Of a DNA stretch of 58,870 nucleotides, positions 17,081 through 25,915 are shown piece after piece (position 1 is the stretch's first letter; each line of letters starts with the position of its first letter). The position numbers and the translations under genes are program-made. Below the pieces are notes generated by a model. The model was given only the letters and a program-made list of their open reading frames with translations, was not told the DNA's origin and ran no database searches. The stretch is from Anthropogastromicrobium aceti (GTDB taxonomy: Bacteria; Bacillota; Clostridia; Lachnospirales; Lachnospiraceae): assembly GCF_025567095.1 (NCBI RefSeq), contig NZ_JAOQJH010000023.1. One strand, given 5' to 3'.

Positions 17081-17989
17081 ATGAATATCCAAAACATTGA
17101 TTTATTTGAAATGCACGAACCTTTAACAGGTTCTTTTCCTTTTGCTGCCCTGACGGCTGTTCTGCCTGATGACATTTCTTCTATATCGATTCACTGGCAG
17201 GACACGATGGAAATTCTTCTAATCCGTGAAGGAACTGGACGAGTATCAATTGACCTTGAAAAAATTTCGGTAAAAAAGGGCGATATCTGTCTGATCTTAC
17301 CAGGTCAGCTGCATTCCATTGACGCAGATTCAAACTCCTCACTGAAGATTAGCATGATTCAATTTCCGCTGTCTCTTCTTTCTGGAGGTACAGATAATGA
17401 CGATGCATTTGCATTTTTAGAGCCACTCTCAAAGGGAGAACAAGTCATTCCATGGCTTATCACGCCTGAAGACGGCTGGTACAATGAGTTTCGTCAATGT
17501 TTTGAGGAAATGTTTCAGCTGCAGACGTTTTATTCAGCAGCCTATCCGCTTGGCATAAAGAGCTGTCTCTTTCGCCTGTTTTATCTGCTATTTTACAATG
17601 AGCCGTCTGTAAAACCAAAGAGCCGCCCACAAAAATCAGTAGTAAAGACAAAGCAAATCATTAGCTATATCACAGATCATTACAGTGAACCGCTGTCTAC
17701 TGAGCAGATGGCAAAAGTATGTGAATTTAGTGAGTCTCACTTTATTAAGTTCTTTAAGTCCACGATTGGCATAACATTCACAGAATGCTTAAACAGCTAT
17801 CGCCTGTCTCAAGCTGCTAGGCTTCTGCTTGCAGACACTGATGAACCAATCATGGACATTGCAAGAAGATGCGGTTTTAACAGCATTCCTCATTTTAACC
17901 GCGTCTTTAAGAAAAAATATGGAATTACGCCAAGTGCGCTTCGCGGCACAAAATCTTCTCCAGAGAAGGCAGATCCATCGCTCTCATAA
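17081..17989 (+). CDS. AraC-family transcriptional regulator with cupin sensor domain
   Basis: 302 residues. The N-terminal half is an AraC-binding/cupin fold (VKKGDICLILPGQLHSI, about residues 62-80). The C-terminal 100 residues hold two helix-turn-helix units: TEQMAKVCEFSESHFIKFFK and IMDIARRCGFNSIPHFNRVFKKKYGITPSALR, the standard AraC signature. Such proteins control sugar or stress genes in response to a small ligand. The neighbours are a peptidase/phosphatase fusion and an alcohol dehydrogenase, so the target is unclear. Its last 65 bases overlap the convergent gene's coding region. Confidence 0.92.
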   Translation: MNIQNIDLFEMHEPLTGSFPFAALTAVLPDDISSISIHWQDTMEILLIREGTGRVSIDLEKISVKKGDICLILPGQLHSIDADSNSSLKISMIQFPLSLLSGGTDNDDAFAFLEPLSKGEQVIPWLITPEDGWYNEFRQCFEEMFQLQTFYSAAYPLGIKSCLFRLFYLLFYNEPSVKPKSRPQKSVVKTKQIISYITDHYSEPLSTEQMAKVCEFSESHFIKFFKSTIGITFTECLNSYRLSQAARLLLADTDEPIMDIARRCGFNSIPHFNRVFKKKYGITPSALRGTKSSPEKADPSLS

Positions 17990-19322
17990 CAATATCACAA
18001 TTTGCCGTCTCTCCTTCCGGTGACAAATTGGAATGAATATAGCAGGCGCCCATACCAAGTGCTTTTGCAGTACGTATATCATCATATTCACTGTTTCCGA
18101 TCATCATTACCTTTGCCGGATCTAAGCCTTCTGACGTTAATAATGCCTTAAAATAAGCAGCATCTGGCTTTTTGCAATGGTAATCTGATGACAGGCACAC
18201 CTTATCAAAGTAATCGTAAATACCAAGATAGCGCAGCTCGCTGGCAGTAAATACCTGCTGAGCATTGCTAAGCACATAGAGCTTTTTGTCTTTCTTTTTC
18301 AGGTGGGCAAGAAGCTCTTTTGCACCATAATATAAGCGAACATAGCGCAGCGAAAAGCTTCTAAATACCTGTGCGGCATCCACAGCCTCCTGTATGGAAA
18401 CACGCACACCCTTTTCTTCATATAAACGCATAAAGACTCGTTCTACCTGCGGCTCTGGAATCTGCTTGGGATTTTCATGCAAAAGCCGCTCTTCCTCATC
18501 ATGAATCAATGCACCATATCTCCAGCGAAGCTCCCATGAGCCATACTTTGCTCCTTTGTAGGCATAATATTTTGCCATAAACTCCCAAAGCTCATGATCA
18601 CCCTCTTCTGTATGAATGTCAATCAAAGTGCCATACAGATCAAAAAAATATGCCTGATACTCTGGCATGTCAGGCGCAACAATCGGTGTATATCGTTCAT
18701 CTTTGATATAGCGTCCCTTTTTTCCTGCTTGTGAAATGATTATGCCATCACCGTCATTTATGGTACAGATCTTTCGTCCTGTCTCCTCCTCGTAGCTTTC
18801 CAGTATCTCCTTTGTCTGTTCATAAGCAGTCAGATATGCCAGGTAATGCGGCATAATATTTAACGGCACAATGCCAAAACCGCTGCAGTCCACATTTTCT
18901 CCAACTTCCTCGATACCACCGGGTTCAATCTGACAGGCAAACTCCATCGTATCTCCAAGAACCATGCTGCCGGCACTTATTCCTATAAGCACATGTCGGT
19001 TAGCTAGCTCAGTCAAAACTTCAAGACTATTTTTCCACTTTTTTAAATGCTTGCGCAGATAGAATGGATTTCCGCCCATCAAAATAACAACATCATATGC
19101 CAATAAAAAAGTCGCATCCTGAAATTCCACGTCCACGCACTCCGGCTCAAGCCCAAAGCGCCTCATAAGTGCACTTAATACTGGAACATTATGATCTTTT
19201 TCTTTGTACCGGCACGAGGCGGTTGTCACTAGCGCCGCTCTTCTTGAGATTGGCACAAGTGATTTTTTTATTTCTTCCTCTAGCTGCGGGGATGTTATGC
19301 CGTCCGATGTCAGTAATATCAT
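17925..19322 (-). CDS. Fusion of peptidase S51-like and HAD-family phosphatase domains
   Basis: About 465 residues in two parts. Residues 1-210 resemble peptidase E/cyanophycinase (S51): LTSDGITS, then ILMGGNPFYLRK and the nucleophile motif GISAGSMVLG (Ser near 115). Residues 220-465 are a HAD-IA hydrolase: FFDLYGTLID (motif I, D-x-Y-G-T), VLSNAQQVF (motif II), CKKPDAAYF (motif III Lys) and MIGNSEYDDI (motif IV). I know no standard protein with this pairing. Start: ATG 19322, preceded by GAGG at 6 bases; the longer frame starts with TTG. No frameshift or stop divides the domains. Its 3' end overlaps the araC-type gene by 65 bases, tail to tail. Confidence 0.85.
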   Translation of the reverse strand: MILLTSDGITSPQLEEEIKKSLVPISRRAALVTTASCRYKEKDHNVPVLSALMRRFGLEPECVDVEFQDATFLLAYDVVILMGGNPFYLRKHLKKWKNSLEVLTELANRHVLIGISAGSMVLGDTMEFACQIEPGGIEEVGENVDCSGFGIVPLNIMPHYLAYLTAYEQTKEILESYEEETGRKICTINDGDGIIISQAGKKGRYIKDERYTPIVAPDMPEYQAYFFDLYGTLIDIHTEEGDHELWEFMAKYYAYKGAKYGSWELRWRYGALIHDEEERLLHENPKQIPEPQVERVFMRLYEEKGVRVSIQEAVDAAQVFRSFSLRYVRLYYGAKELLAHLKKKDKKLYVLSNAQQVFTASELRYLGIYDYFDKVCLSSDYHCKKPDAAYFKALLTSEGLDPAKVMMIGNSEYDDIRTAKALGMGACYIHSNLSPEGETANCDIVMRAMDLPSLEKILCREAHLA

Positions 19323-19397
19323 TTTTTCCTCATTTCCGCACAAAACTGTGCTAATTTTATAAACTAATTATACCCTTTCACATCACATTTTGCAAGC

Positions 19398-19428
19398 AAA
19401 AGGGCGCGCACCCTGCGGTACGCGCCCT
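19398..19428 (-). terminator. GC-rich terminator of the alcohol dehydrogenase gene
   Basis: Stem AGGGCGCG / CGCGCCCT with a 12-base loop lies 19 bases after the ADH stop. Read on the minus strand it is followed by TTTTGC, a short U-tract. Confidence 0.7.
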
Positions 19429-19446
19429 AAAAATTTTATTGAGTGA

Positions 19447-20637
19447 TTAGAAATCTACTTCCTCATCGTAGTAGCAGCACTTTAACAGTTTTGCCATCTG
19501 CTCTGGGTTAATGCTTCTTGGATTGGATCCTGTACAAGCATCACCTACTGCAAGCTCTGCAACTGTTGGCAGCTTCTCCATAAACTCTTTCTCGTCGATG
19601 ATTCCGCCCTCATAATCCTTGATGCAGGTCGGGATATCGAGCTGCTTGTTCATGTTCTGGATATGAGCGATCAGTGCATCTACAAGCTCTGCATCGGTGC
19701 TTCCCTCTAAGTGAAGGAATCTTGCGATATTTGCATATCTCTTCTGTGCTTCTGGCTCTACTGCGTTGAAGCGGATAACCTTTGGCAGGTACATTGCGTT
19801 TGCACATCCATGAACGATATGTCCGCCGCTGTAAGCTGCACCAGTCTTATGTGCCATGGAGTGAACGATTCCAAGCAGTGCGTTAGAGAATGCCATACCA
19901 GCCAGACACTGTGCATCATGCATCTTTGCACGTGCGTCCATGTCGCCATTGTATGATGGAATCAGATACTCGCTGATCAGCTCGATTGCATGAAGTGCTA
20001 ACGGATCAGTGTACTCGCAGTGAAGAGTAGAAACGTATGCCTCGATTGCATGAGTCATAGCATCCATACCTGTATGTGCAGTCAGCTTCTTTGGCATGGT
20101 CTCTGCTAACTCTGGATCTACGATAGCAACATCTGGAGTGATGTTGAAGTCTGCTAACGGATACTTGATACCCTTCTTGTAATCGGTGATAACGGAGAAT
20201 GCTGTTACCTCGGTAGCAGTACCTGATGTAGATGGGATTGCACAGAACTTAGCCTTTGTACGAAGTGTCGGGAAGTTAAACGGAATGCACAGATCCTCAA
20301 ATGTAACATTTGGATACTCATAGAATGCCCACATAGCCTTTGCTGCATCGATTGGAGATCCTCCTCCGATTGATACGATCCAGTCTGGTCCAAACTCGGT
20401 CATTGCTGCTGCACCCTTCATGACAGTATCCACTGATGGGTCTGGCTCTACACCCTCAAACAGCTGAACCTCCATACCTGCCTCCTGCAGATAGGAAACA
20501 ACCTTATCCAGAAAACCGAAACGCTTCATAGAACCACCGCCAACAACGACGATTGCCTTCTTTCCTTTCAGAGTCTTTAATGCTTCAAGTGCTCCCTTGC
20601 CATGATACAGATCTCTTGGTAATGTAAATCTTGCCAT
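19447..20637 (-). CDS. Iron-containing alcohol dehydrogenase
   Basis: 396 residues. Reduces short aldehydes to alcohols (or the reverse) with NAD(P)H in fermentation; cytosolic. Motifs: GGGSPIDAAKAMW (nucleotide/iron-domain boundary, about residue 95), IPSTSGTATEVTAF, the iron ligand region DAMTHAIEAYVS and HSMAHKTGAAYSGGHIVHGCANA (His ligands). Length matches the family. Starts with ATG after AGAAAGGAAG. Upstream, 20732-20749 holds TTGTTAA-ttat-CAAGCAA, a half-match to the redox repressor Rex site (TTGTTAA-n4-TTAACAA), which often controls such genes in Clostridia; this is weak. Substrate range is not readable. Confidence 0.93.
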   Translation of the reverse strand: MARFTLPRDLYHGKGALEALKTLKGKKAIVVVGGGSMKRFGFLDKVVSYLQEAGMEVQLFEGVEPDPSVDTVMKGAAAMTEFGPDWIVSIGGGSPIDAAKAMWAFYEYPNVTFEDLCIPFNFPTLRTKAKFCAIPSTSGTATEVTAFSVITDYKKGIKYPLADFNITPDVAIVDPELAETMPKKLTAHTGMDAMTHAIEAYVSTLHCEYTDPLALHAIELISEYLIPSYNGDMDARAKMHDAQCLAGMAFSNALLGIVHSMAHKTGAAYSGGHIVHGCANAMYLPKVIRFNAVEPEAQKRYANIARFLHLEGSTDAELVDALIAHIQNMNKQLDIPTCIKDYEGGIIDEKEFMEKLPTVAELAVGDACTGSNPRSINPEQMAKLLKCCYYDEEVDF

Positions 20638-20821
20638 GATAATTCTTCCTTTCTATTCTGGTCTGTCTAACTGCAGCCAGTTTTTATTAAATGATATATT
20701 TTTATTTAGTCCTGCTTTTGCAAGACTTCGTTTGTTAATTATCAAGCAAAGTAACTTTATCACATTTATCAGAAATAATCAAGCAATTTTTTGTAAATTT
20801 TCCAAGAAATTTTTGTATAAA

Positions 20822-20863
20822 AAAATCTGCTCATCCGTTTTTTTCAACAGATGAGCAGATTTT
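20822..20863 (-). terminator. Terminator of the gat operon
   Basis: Perfect 14-bp stem (arms AAAATCTGCTCATC and GATGAGCAGATTTT) starting at the gatB stop codon region, followed on the minus strand by TTTTT. Confidence 0.9.
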
Positions 20864-20864
20864 A

Positions 20865-22301
20865 CTACTCGTTTAATAATTTTGCTAAAATCTCGTTTAC
20901 GGCTGTTGGATTTGCCTTGCCTTTCATGGCCTTCATAGTCTGTCCAACTAAAAAGCCGATAGCCTTTTGCTTTCCTGCCTTATAGTCTGCTACTGACTGT
21001 GGATTTGCAGCAACAACCTCCTCTACTGTTTTCTGCAGTGCATCTGTGTCACTTACCATACCAAGACCATGCTCTTTTACATAGCTCTCTGGCTCAATGT
21101 CGTCTGCAAAAATCTTTTCAAAAACTTCCTTTGCAATTGTCTGGTTGATTGTTTTTTTCTCAACAAGTGCAATCAGCATAGCCAAATGTTTCGGTGAAAA
21201 ATCAAGCTCATCCGGATCCATCATCTGCTCTTTTAAAAGACGCATCGTTTCTGTCATCAGCCAGTTTGATACCTTCTTTGGCGCTGCACCAAGAGCAACA
21301 GTCTGCTCGAAAATATCAGCCATGCGCTTAGAACCTGTAATAATATCAGCATCATAATCCGGTATCTCGTATTCTTCCTTATAGCGTGCCATCTTTTCAT
21401 CACGAAGCTCTGGCTGAGATGATTTTAACTGTTTGATCCACTCATCTGGAATCTGAAGCGGCGGCAGATCTGGTTCTGGGAAATAGCGATAATCCTGCGC
21501 ATCCTCTTTTGAACGCATAGGATATGAATATTCCTTATTGTCATCCCAGCGTCTCGTCTCCTGAACAACACTCTTGCCCTCTTCAATAAGCTCGATCTGA
21601 CGCGCTCTCTCTGCTTCAATGGCACGCGCAATAGCCTTAAATGAATTTAAATTCTTCATTTCGGTACGTGTTCCAAATTTCTCTGCACCAACAGGGCGAA
21701 CAGACAAGTTGACATCAGCACGCATAGAACCTTCCTGAAGCTTACAGTCTGAAGCACCAAGATATTGAATGATCAGGCGAAGCTTTTCAAGATATGCAAT
21801 AACTTCATCAGCGCTTCTCATATCTGGCTCAGAAACAATCTCTATAAGCGGCACACCTGAACGGTTATAGTCTACTAATGAGACATCCTCCCACTCATCA
21901 TGAACAAGCTTTCCTGCATCTTCCTCCATATGGATTTCATGGATACGTACAATCTTTTTCTGACCGTTTACATCTATCTTGATTCCGCCATCATGACATA
22001 TCGGATAATACAGCTGAGAGATCTGATAGTTTTGCGGATTATCTGGATAAAAATAGTTTTTACGATCAAACTTGCAATACTGATTGATCTGACAATTAGT
22101 TGCCAGTCCAACTGCCATTGCATACTCAACAACCTGCTTGTTTAATACAGGAAGCGAACCTGGAAGTCCAGTGCAGACAGGACAGGTATGGCTGTTTGGA
22201 GCACCTCCAAATGCGGTGGAGCAGCCGCAGAAAATTTTTGTTTTTGTTGCCAGCTCCACATGAACCTCAAGACCGATCACGGTTTCATACTGTGCCATCA
22301 C
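20865..22301 (-). CDS. gatB: Asp-tRNA(Asn)/Glu-tRNA(Gln) amidotransferase subunit B
   Basis: 478 residues, the normal length. GatB binds misacylated Asp-tRNA(Asn) or Glu-tRNA(Gln), phosphorylates the carboxyl group and receives ammonia from GatA. The opening YETVIGLEVHVELATKTKIF, the zinc-site region CGCSTAFGG...CPVC, and the C-terminal YqeY-like tail domain ending VNEILAKLL are family hallmarks. Its ATG overlaps the gatA stop by 4 bases (ATGA). Last gene of the aspS-gatC-gatA-gatB operon. Confidence 0.97.
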   Translation of the reverse strand: MMAQYETVIGLEVHVELATKTKIFCGCSTAFGGAPNSHTCPVCTGLPGSLPVLNKQVVEYAMAVGLATNCQINQYCKFDRKNYFYPDNPQNYQISQLYYPICHDGGIKIDVNGQKKIVRIHEIHMEEDAGKLVHDEWEDVSLVDYNRSGVPLIEIVSEPDMRSADEVIAYLEKLRLIIQYLGASDCKLQEGSMRADVNLSVRPVGAEKFGTRTEMKNLNSFKAIARAIEAERARQIELIEEGKSVVQETRRWDDNKEYSYPMRSKEDAQDYRYFPEPDLPPLQIPDEWIKQLKSSQPELRDEKMARYKEEYEIPDYDADIITGSKRMADIFEQTVALGAAPKKVSNWLMTETMRLLKEQMMDPDELDFSPKHLAMLIALVEKKTINQTIAKEVFEKIFADDIEPESYVKEHGLGMVSDTDALQKTVEEVVAANPQSVADYKAGKQKAIGFLVGQTMKAMKGKANPTAVNEILAKLLNE

Positions 22302-23743
22302 GCTTCCTCCTCTCTTGCCTTTTCATACGCAAAACCTGCGCGAAGCAATGTTTTTTCCTGGAAACAGCCGCCAAGAAGCTGCATTCCAATTGGAAGACCC
22401 ATCTTATCTTTTCCGCACGGAATTGACAAACCTGGGATTCCAGCAAGATTTGCAGATATTGTATAAATATCACTTAAATACATCTTGATAGGATCCTGTA
22501 AGCTGCTGCCTAAAAGCGGTGCAGTCGTTGGTGCTGCCGGTGCCAGAATAATATCATATTTTTCAAATGCCTTATCAAACTCCTGCTTGATAAGTGCTTT
22601 TGTCTTTAATGCCTTTAAATAATAGGCATCATAATATCCTGAGCTTAAAACAAAGGAGCCTAACATGATACGGCGCTTTACCTCTGAGCCGAAGCCTTCT
22701 GAACGTGTCTTTTTGTACATGCTGTGAAGATCACCATATTCTTTTGTGCGGTAGCCATACTTTACACCATCAAAACGCTCAAGGTTTGAACTAGCCTCTG
22801 CCGATGCTATGATATAGTATGCCGGAATTGCATATTGCACAAGACCTAAATCAAACTCCTCTACAATAGCTCCCATACGCTTAAAGGTTTCTGCTGCCTT
22901 AAAAATTGCTGCCTTTACTTCGCTGTCAAGACCATCGCCAAAATAATCCTTTGGAAGTCCGATGCGAAGACCTTTTACATCTCTTACAAGTGCAGATGTA
23001 AAATCATATTCTTCACGTTTCATCGACGTGCTGTCTTTTTTATCATAGGAAGCAATTGTCTCAAGAACAGCTGCGCAGTCAGTAACATTTTTTGTCATCG
23101 GACCAATCTGATCAAGTGAAGAACCATAGGCAATAAGTCCATAACGGGAAACTGTGCCATATGTTGGCTTCATACCGGTGATGCCGCAAAATGCAGATGG
23201 CTGGCGAATGGAACCGCCTGTATCAGAACCAAGTGCAAAAAAGCACTCATTTAAGGCAACTGCAGCTGCACTTCCTCCTGAAGAACCGCCTGGAACATGG
23301 TCTGGATTATGAGGATTTCTTGTAACACCATAGTATGAAGTCTCTGTTGTACTTCCCATCGCAAACTCATCCATGTTTGTCTTTCCAATAATTACACAAC
23401 CTGCATCAGTTAAGTTTTGAACTGCAGATGCCGTGTAGGTTGGAACATAATTTTCCAAAATTTTTGAACTGCAGGTAGTCAACAGTCCTTTCGTGCACAT
23501 GTTATCCTTGATGGCTACCGGTACACCAGCAAGTGCTCCTGTCAGCTCACCCTTGTCTATTTTTTCCTGAACAGCATCAGCCTGCTTGTAAGCGCCCTCT
23601 TTATCGAGTGTCACATACGCATGATACCTATCTTCTGTCTGATCAATCTGTGCGAAAACTGCATCGAGCGCCTCCCGCACGGAGATCTCTTTTTCTTTTA
23701 TCTTTTTTCCCAGCGAAACTGCTGTCAATTTTTGAATCTCCAT
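22298..23743 (-). CDS. gatA: Asp-tRNA(Asn)/Glu-tRNA(Gln) amidotransferase subunit A
   Basis: 481 residues. Amidase-signature subunit that hydrolyses glutamine to supply ammonia. The Ser-cisSer-Lys triad is visible: Lys in VPVAIKDNMC, Ser in PGGSSGGSAAAVA and Ser in GSDTGGSIRQPSAFCG. Lies 75 bases after gatC and overlaps gatB by 4 bases. Confidence 0.97.
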   Translation of the reverse strand: MEIQKLTAVSLGKKIKEKEISVREALDAVFAQIDQTEDRYHAYVTLDKEGAYKQADAVQEKIDKGELTGALAGVPVAIKDNMCTKGLLTTCSSKILENYVPTYTASAVQNLTDAGCVIIGKTNMDEFAMGSTTETSYYGVTRNPHNPDHVPGGSSGGSAAAVALNECFFALGSDTGGSIRQPSAFCGITGMKPTYGTVSRYGLIAYGSSLDQIGPMTKNVTDCAAVLETIASYDKKDSTSMKREEYDFTSALVRDVKGLRIGLPKDYFGDGLDSEVKAAIFKAAETFKRMGAIVEEFDLGLVQYAIPAYYIIASAEASSNLERFDGVKYGYRTKEYGDLHSMYKKTRSEGFGSEVKRRIMLGSFVLSSGYYDAYYLKALKTKALIKQEFDKAFEKYDIILAPAAPTTAPLLGSSLQDPIKMYLSDIYTISANLAGIPGLSIPCGKDKMGLPIGMQLLGGCFQEKTLLRAGFAYEKAREEEA

Positions 23744-23818
23744 TAAACTGTCTCCTGTCTTTCCATTACCTGTTATCTAATCAAGCTTTTAAATGTTTTG
23801 TAATTATTCAGAACACCA

Positions 23819-24109
23819 TTACACAGTCTTTGGAACCTTAAATGCCCCGTTTTTCTGTTCCGGCGCATTTGCAAGTGTTTCCTCGCTTCCATCTCCATTT
23901 GTAACTACATCCTCACGGAAGACATTGAAAACAGGAAATGCATGGCTCATTGGCTCTACATTGGATGTGTCCAGCTCACCAAGCATGTCTATATAGTCAA
24001 GCATATCAGACATATCTTTTTTTGCCTGCTCCTTTTCTTCTTCGGAAAGCGCGAGCTTTGCTAATATTCCAACATACTCTATTGTCTCATCATCAATTAT
24101 ATTTGCCAT
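23819..24109 (-). CDS. gatC: Asp-tRNA(Asn)/Glu-tRNA(Gln) amidotransferase subunit C
   Basis: 96 residues from ATG 24109 (ANIIDDETIEYVGILAKLAL), which follows AAGGAAACCACG; the frame extends 23 codons further up but that part is not family-like. GatC clamps GatA to GatB. The conserved segments YVGILAKLALSEEE and the C-terminal APEQKNGAFKVPKTV match the family. Lies between aspS and gatA with 75-base gaps on both sides. Confidence 0.93.
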   Translation of the reverse strand: MANIIDDETIEYVGILAKLALSEEEKEQAKKDMSDMLDYIDMLGELDTSNVEPMSHAFPVFNVFREDVVTNGDGSEETLANAPEQKNGAFKVPKTV

Positions 24110-24184
24110 CGTGGTTTCCTTCCAATTTCTCTTTATATTTTTACGAAAGCGGCTTAACGTCTTCGCCTCACCGCTCATTAAATG

Positions 24185-25516
24185 TTACGGCTCCAGTCTG
24201 GAAAGATCTCTTGGGAAGAGGCAGGTCTCACGCACGTTATCCTCACCGATCAGCTTCATCGTCAGACGCTCTAGGCCAATGCCGAGTCCTCCGTGCGGCG
24301 GCATTCCATGCTTGAAGATATCAAGGTACTGATCCATACCTTCAGTTGTCATACCCTTTGCCTCGATCTTGTCAAGAAGCATCTGATACTCATGAATACG
24401 CTGTCCTCCTGTTGTGACCTCAAGTCCCTTAAACAATAGATCGAAGCTTTGAGTGAATGTCTTATCATCCGGATCATCCATTGCGTAGAACGGACGCTTC
24501 TTGCTAGGATAGTGAGTGACAAATACGAAGTCTGCGCCATATTCTTCCTCGAAATAGCGGCCAATCAGTGCTTCCTCCTCTGGTTCAAGGTCGTATGGGT
24601 TTCTAATCTGTCGGTTATATTTCTCTGCCACAAGACGCTTTGCCTCATCGAAACGTACCTGCGGAATCTCATCAACCTTTGGAAGTGTAATGTCAAGCAT
24701 ATCAAGCTCTGTTTTATAATCCTTCTTTAACAGCTCCATTGTGTACTGTAAAAAGCCAGTTTCCATTGCCATGATATCCTGAAAGCTGTCGATAAAGCCC
24801 ATCTCAAAATCGAGACTCGTATATTCATTTAAGTGGCGTTTTGTGTTATGCTTCTCTGCACGAAATACAGGTCCAGTCTCAAACACACGGTCAAACACGC
24901 CGACCATCATCTGCTTGTAAAACTGCGGGCTCTGTGCGAGTACCGCTGGACGGTGGAAATAATCAAGCTTAAATACATTAGAGCCGCCCTCTGCTCCCTT
25001 TGCTCCGATCTTTGGGGTACGGATTTCCGTAAAGCCCTGAGTGGTTAAAAACTCGCGGAACCCTCTTGCGATACCTTCTTGAATGCGAAACTTTGCACGC
25101 TCTTTCAAATTGCGAAGAGATAATGGACGATAGTTTAATTTTGCTTCCAGTGAAGTATTTAGTTTCCATTTGTTGACAGGTAATGGCATTGCTGCCGAAG
25201 GCTCTGATAAAATAGTCACTGATGTTAAGCGCAGCTCTCTTCCAAACGGTGCTCTCTTTTCTTCGTAAACAACACCCTCTACACGGATTGCACTCTCATC
25301 CTTTAATTCGCCTAATTCAAAGCCTGCTGTTTTTTCTTCATAGACACACTGAACGAGTCCCTCTGCCTTTCGTAAGATCACAAAACGTACATCGCCCATG
25401 TCTCTTACAGCATGAACCATTCCCTCCATGAGAACAGTCTTTCCATCACAGCTTCCCTGTGCCAATTCCTTAATACTTGCATACTCTTTTTTGCTGATTC
25501 CACTGATAAATTCCAT
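24185..25516 (-). CDS. aspS: Archaeal-type (likely non-discriminating) aspartyl-tRNA synthetase
   Basis: 443 residues from ATG 25516 (EFISGISKKEYASIKEL). It has an N-terminal OB-fold anticodon domain followed by the class II core: motif 2 GPVFRAEKHNTKRHLNEYTS and motif 3 GLGIGLERLTM. The length and the absence of the bacterial GAD insertion mark the archaeal/eukaryotic type. In Clostridia this form is encoded with gatCAB and charges both tRNA(Asp) and tRNA(Asn) with Asp for transamidation. The open frame reaches 25723, but those codons lie inside the T-box leader and are not coding. First gene of the operon. Whether it is non-discriminating is inferred from context. Confidence 0.92.
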   Translation of the reverse strand: MEFISGISKKEYASIKELAQGSCDGKTVLMEGMVHAVRDMGDVRFVILRKAEGLVQCVYEEKTAGFELGELKDESAIRVEGVVYEEKRAPFGRELRLTSVTILSEPSAAMPLPVNKWKLNTSLEAKLNYRPLSLRNLKERAKFRIQEGIARGFREFLTTQGFTEIRTPKIGAKGAEGGSNVFKLDYFHRPAVLAQSPQFYKQMMVGVFDRVFETGPVFRAEKHNTKRHLNEYTSLDFEMGFIDSFQDIMAMETGFLQYTMELLKKDYKTELDMLDITLPKVDEIPQVRFDEAKRLVAEKYNRQIRNPYDLEPEEEALIGRYFEEEYGADFVFVTHYPSKKRPFYAMDDPDDKTFTQSFDLLFKGLEVTTGGQRIHEYQMLLDKIEAKGMTTEGMDQYLDIFKHGMPPHGGLGIGLERLTMKLIGEDNVRETCLFPRDLSRLEP

Positions 25517-25590
25517 GTTGTCCTTTCTTTTCAGCCAAAATACGAGTCTCCATGACAGATGCAAGAGTACCTTAACTTGATAAACAAAAA

Positions 25591-25853
25591 GCCCCGAAGA
25601 CCGTTTTAACACAGTCTCCGGGGCGAAACGTCTTTGTTCCGCGGTACCACCCGCATTTAATCCATCTTTGGATTCTCTATGGTTATAACGTAAACCAACG
25701 TGCAAACCTACCCTTTTACTCATAATAAAAGCTCAGAATGCCCGCTCCGGAGCGTTCCCACACCCAGTCCCTCATGACGGCGCTCTCAGTCGGTGACGCC
25801 CTCTTCCTGTCAAGATCGTTGGGATAGAGTCTCCTTCAATGCGTTTCTTATGG
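25591..25853 (-). promoter_or_regulatory. T-box riboswitch controlling aspS-gatCAB (specifier likely AAC)
   Basis: The hallmark T-box sequence GGGTGGTACCGCGG is at 25639-25652 (minus strand), followed by a terminator hairpin GCCCCGGAGACTG...CGGTCTTCGGGGC with TTTTTG at 25591-25625. Upstream are AGAG-type Stem I sequence and the segment GGGAACGCTCCGGAGC. In T-boxes the specifier codon directly precedes such a C/GCTCC-GAGC element, which gives AAC (Asn) at 25754-25756; GAA (Glu) overlaps it by two bases. Uncharged tRNA would favour the antiterminator and expression of the transamidation operon. A two-codon T-box of this kind has been reported for the equivalent operon of Clostridium acetobutylicum. 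Confidence 0.93.
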
Positions 25854-25859
25854 TTCATT

Positions 25860-25888
25860 ACTATAGCACACTAAAGTTTAAATTGCAA
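25860..25888 (-). promoter_or_regulatory. Promoter of the T-box/aspS operon
   Basis: Minus strand TTGCAA (25883-25888), 17-base spacer, TATAGT (25860-25865). It lies only 27 bases after the stop codon of the upstream ABC exporter gene with no terminator between, so exporter transcripts can run into the T-box. Confidence 0.75.
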
Positions 25889-25915
25889 GCAGAAATTTCA
25901 TTTTACGATATGCAT

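Noticed and set aside
20732..20749. Rex operator upstream of the alcohol dehydrogenase
   Set aside because: Only one half-site (TTGTTAA) is exact and the other matches at four of seven bases, so I do not list it as a site.
25517..25723. N-terminal extension of aspS by 69 codons
   Set aside because: The extension lies in the T-box leader and overlaps its antiterminator and terminator; it has no family similarity, and ATG 25516 begins the normal AspRS sequence.
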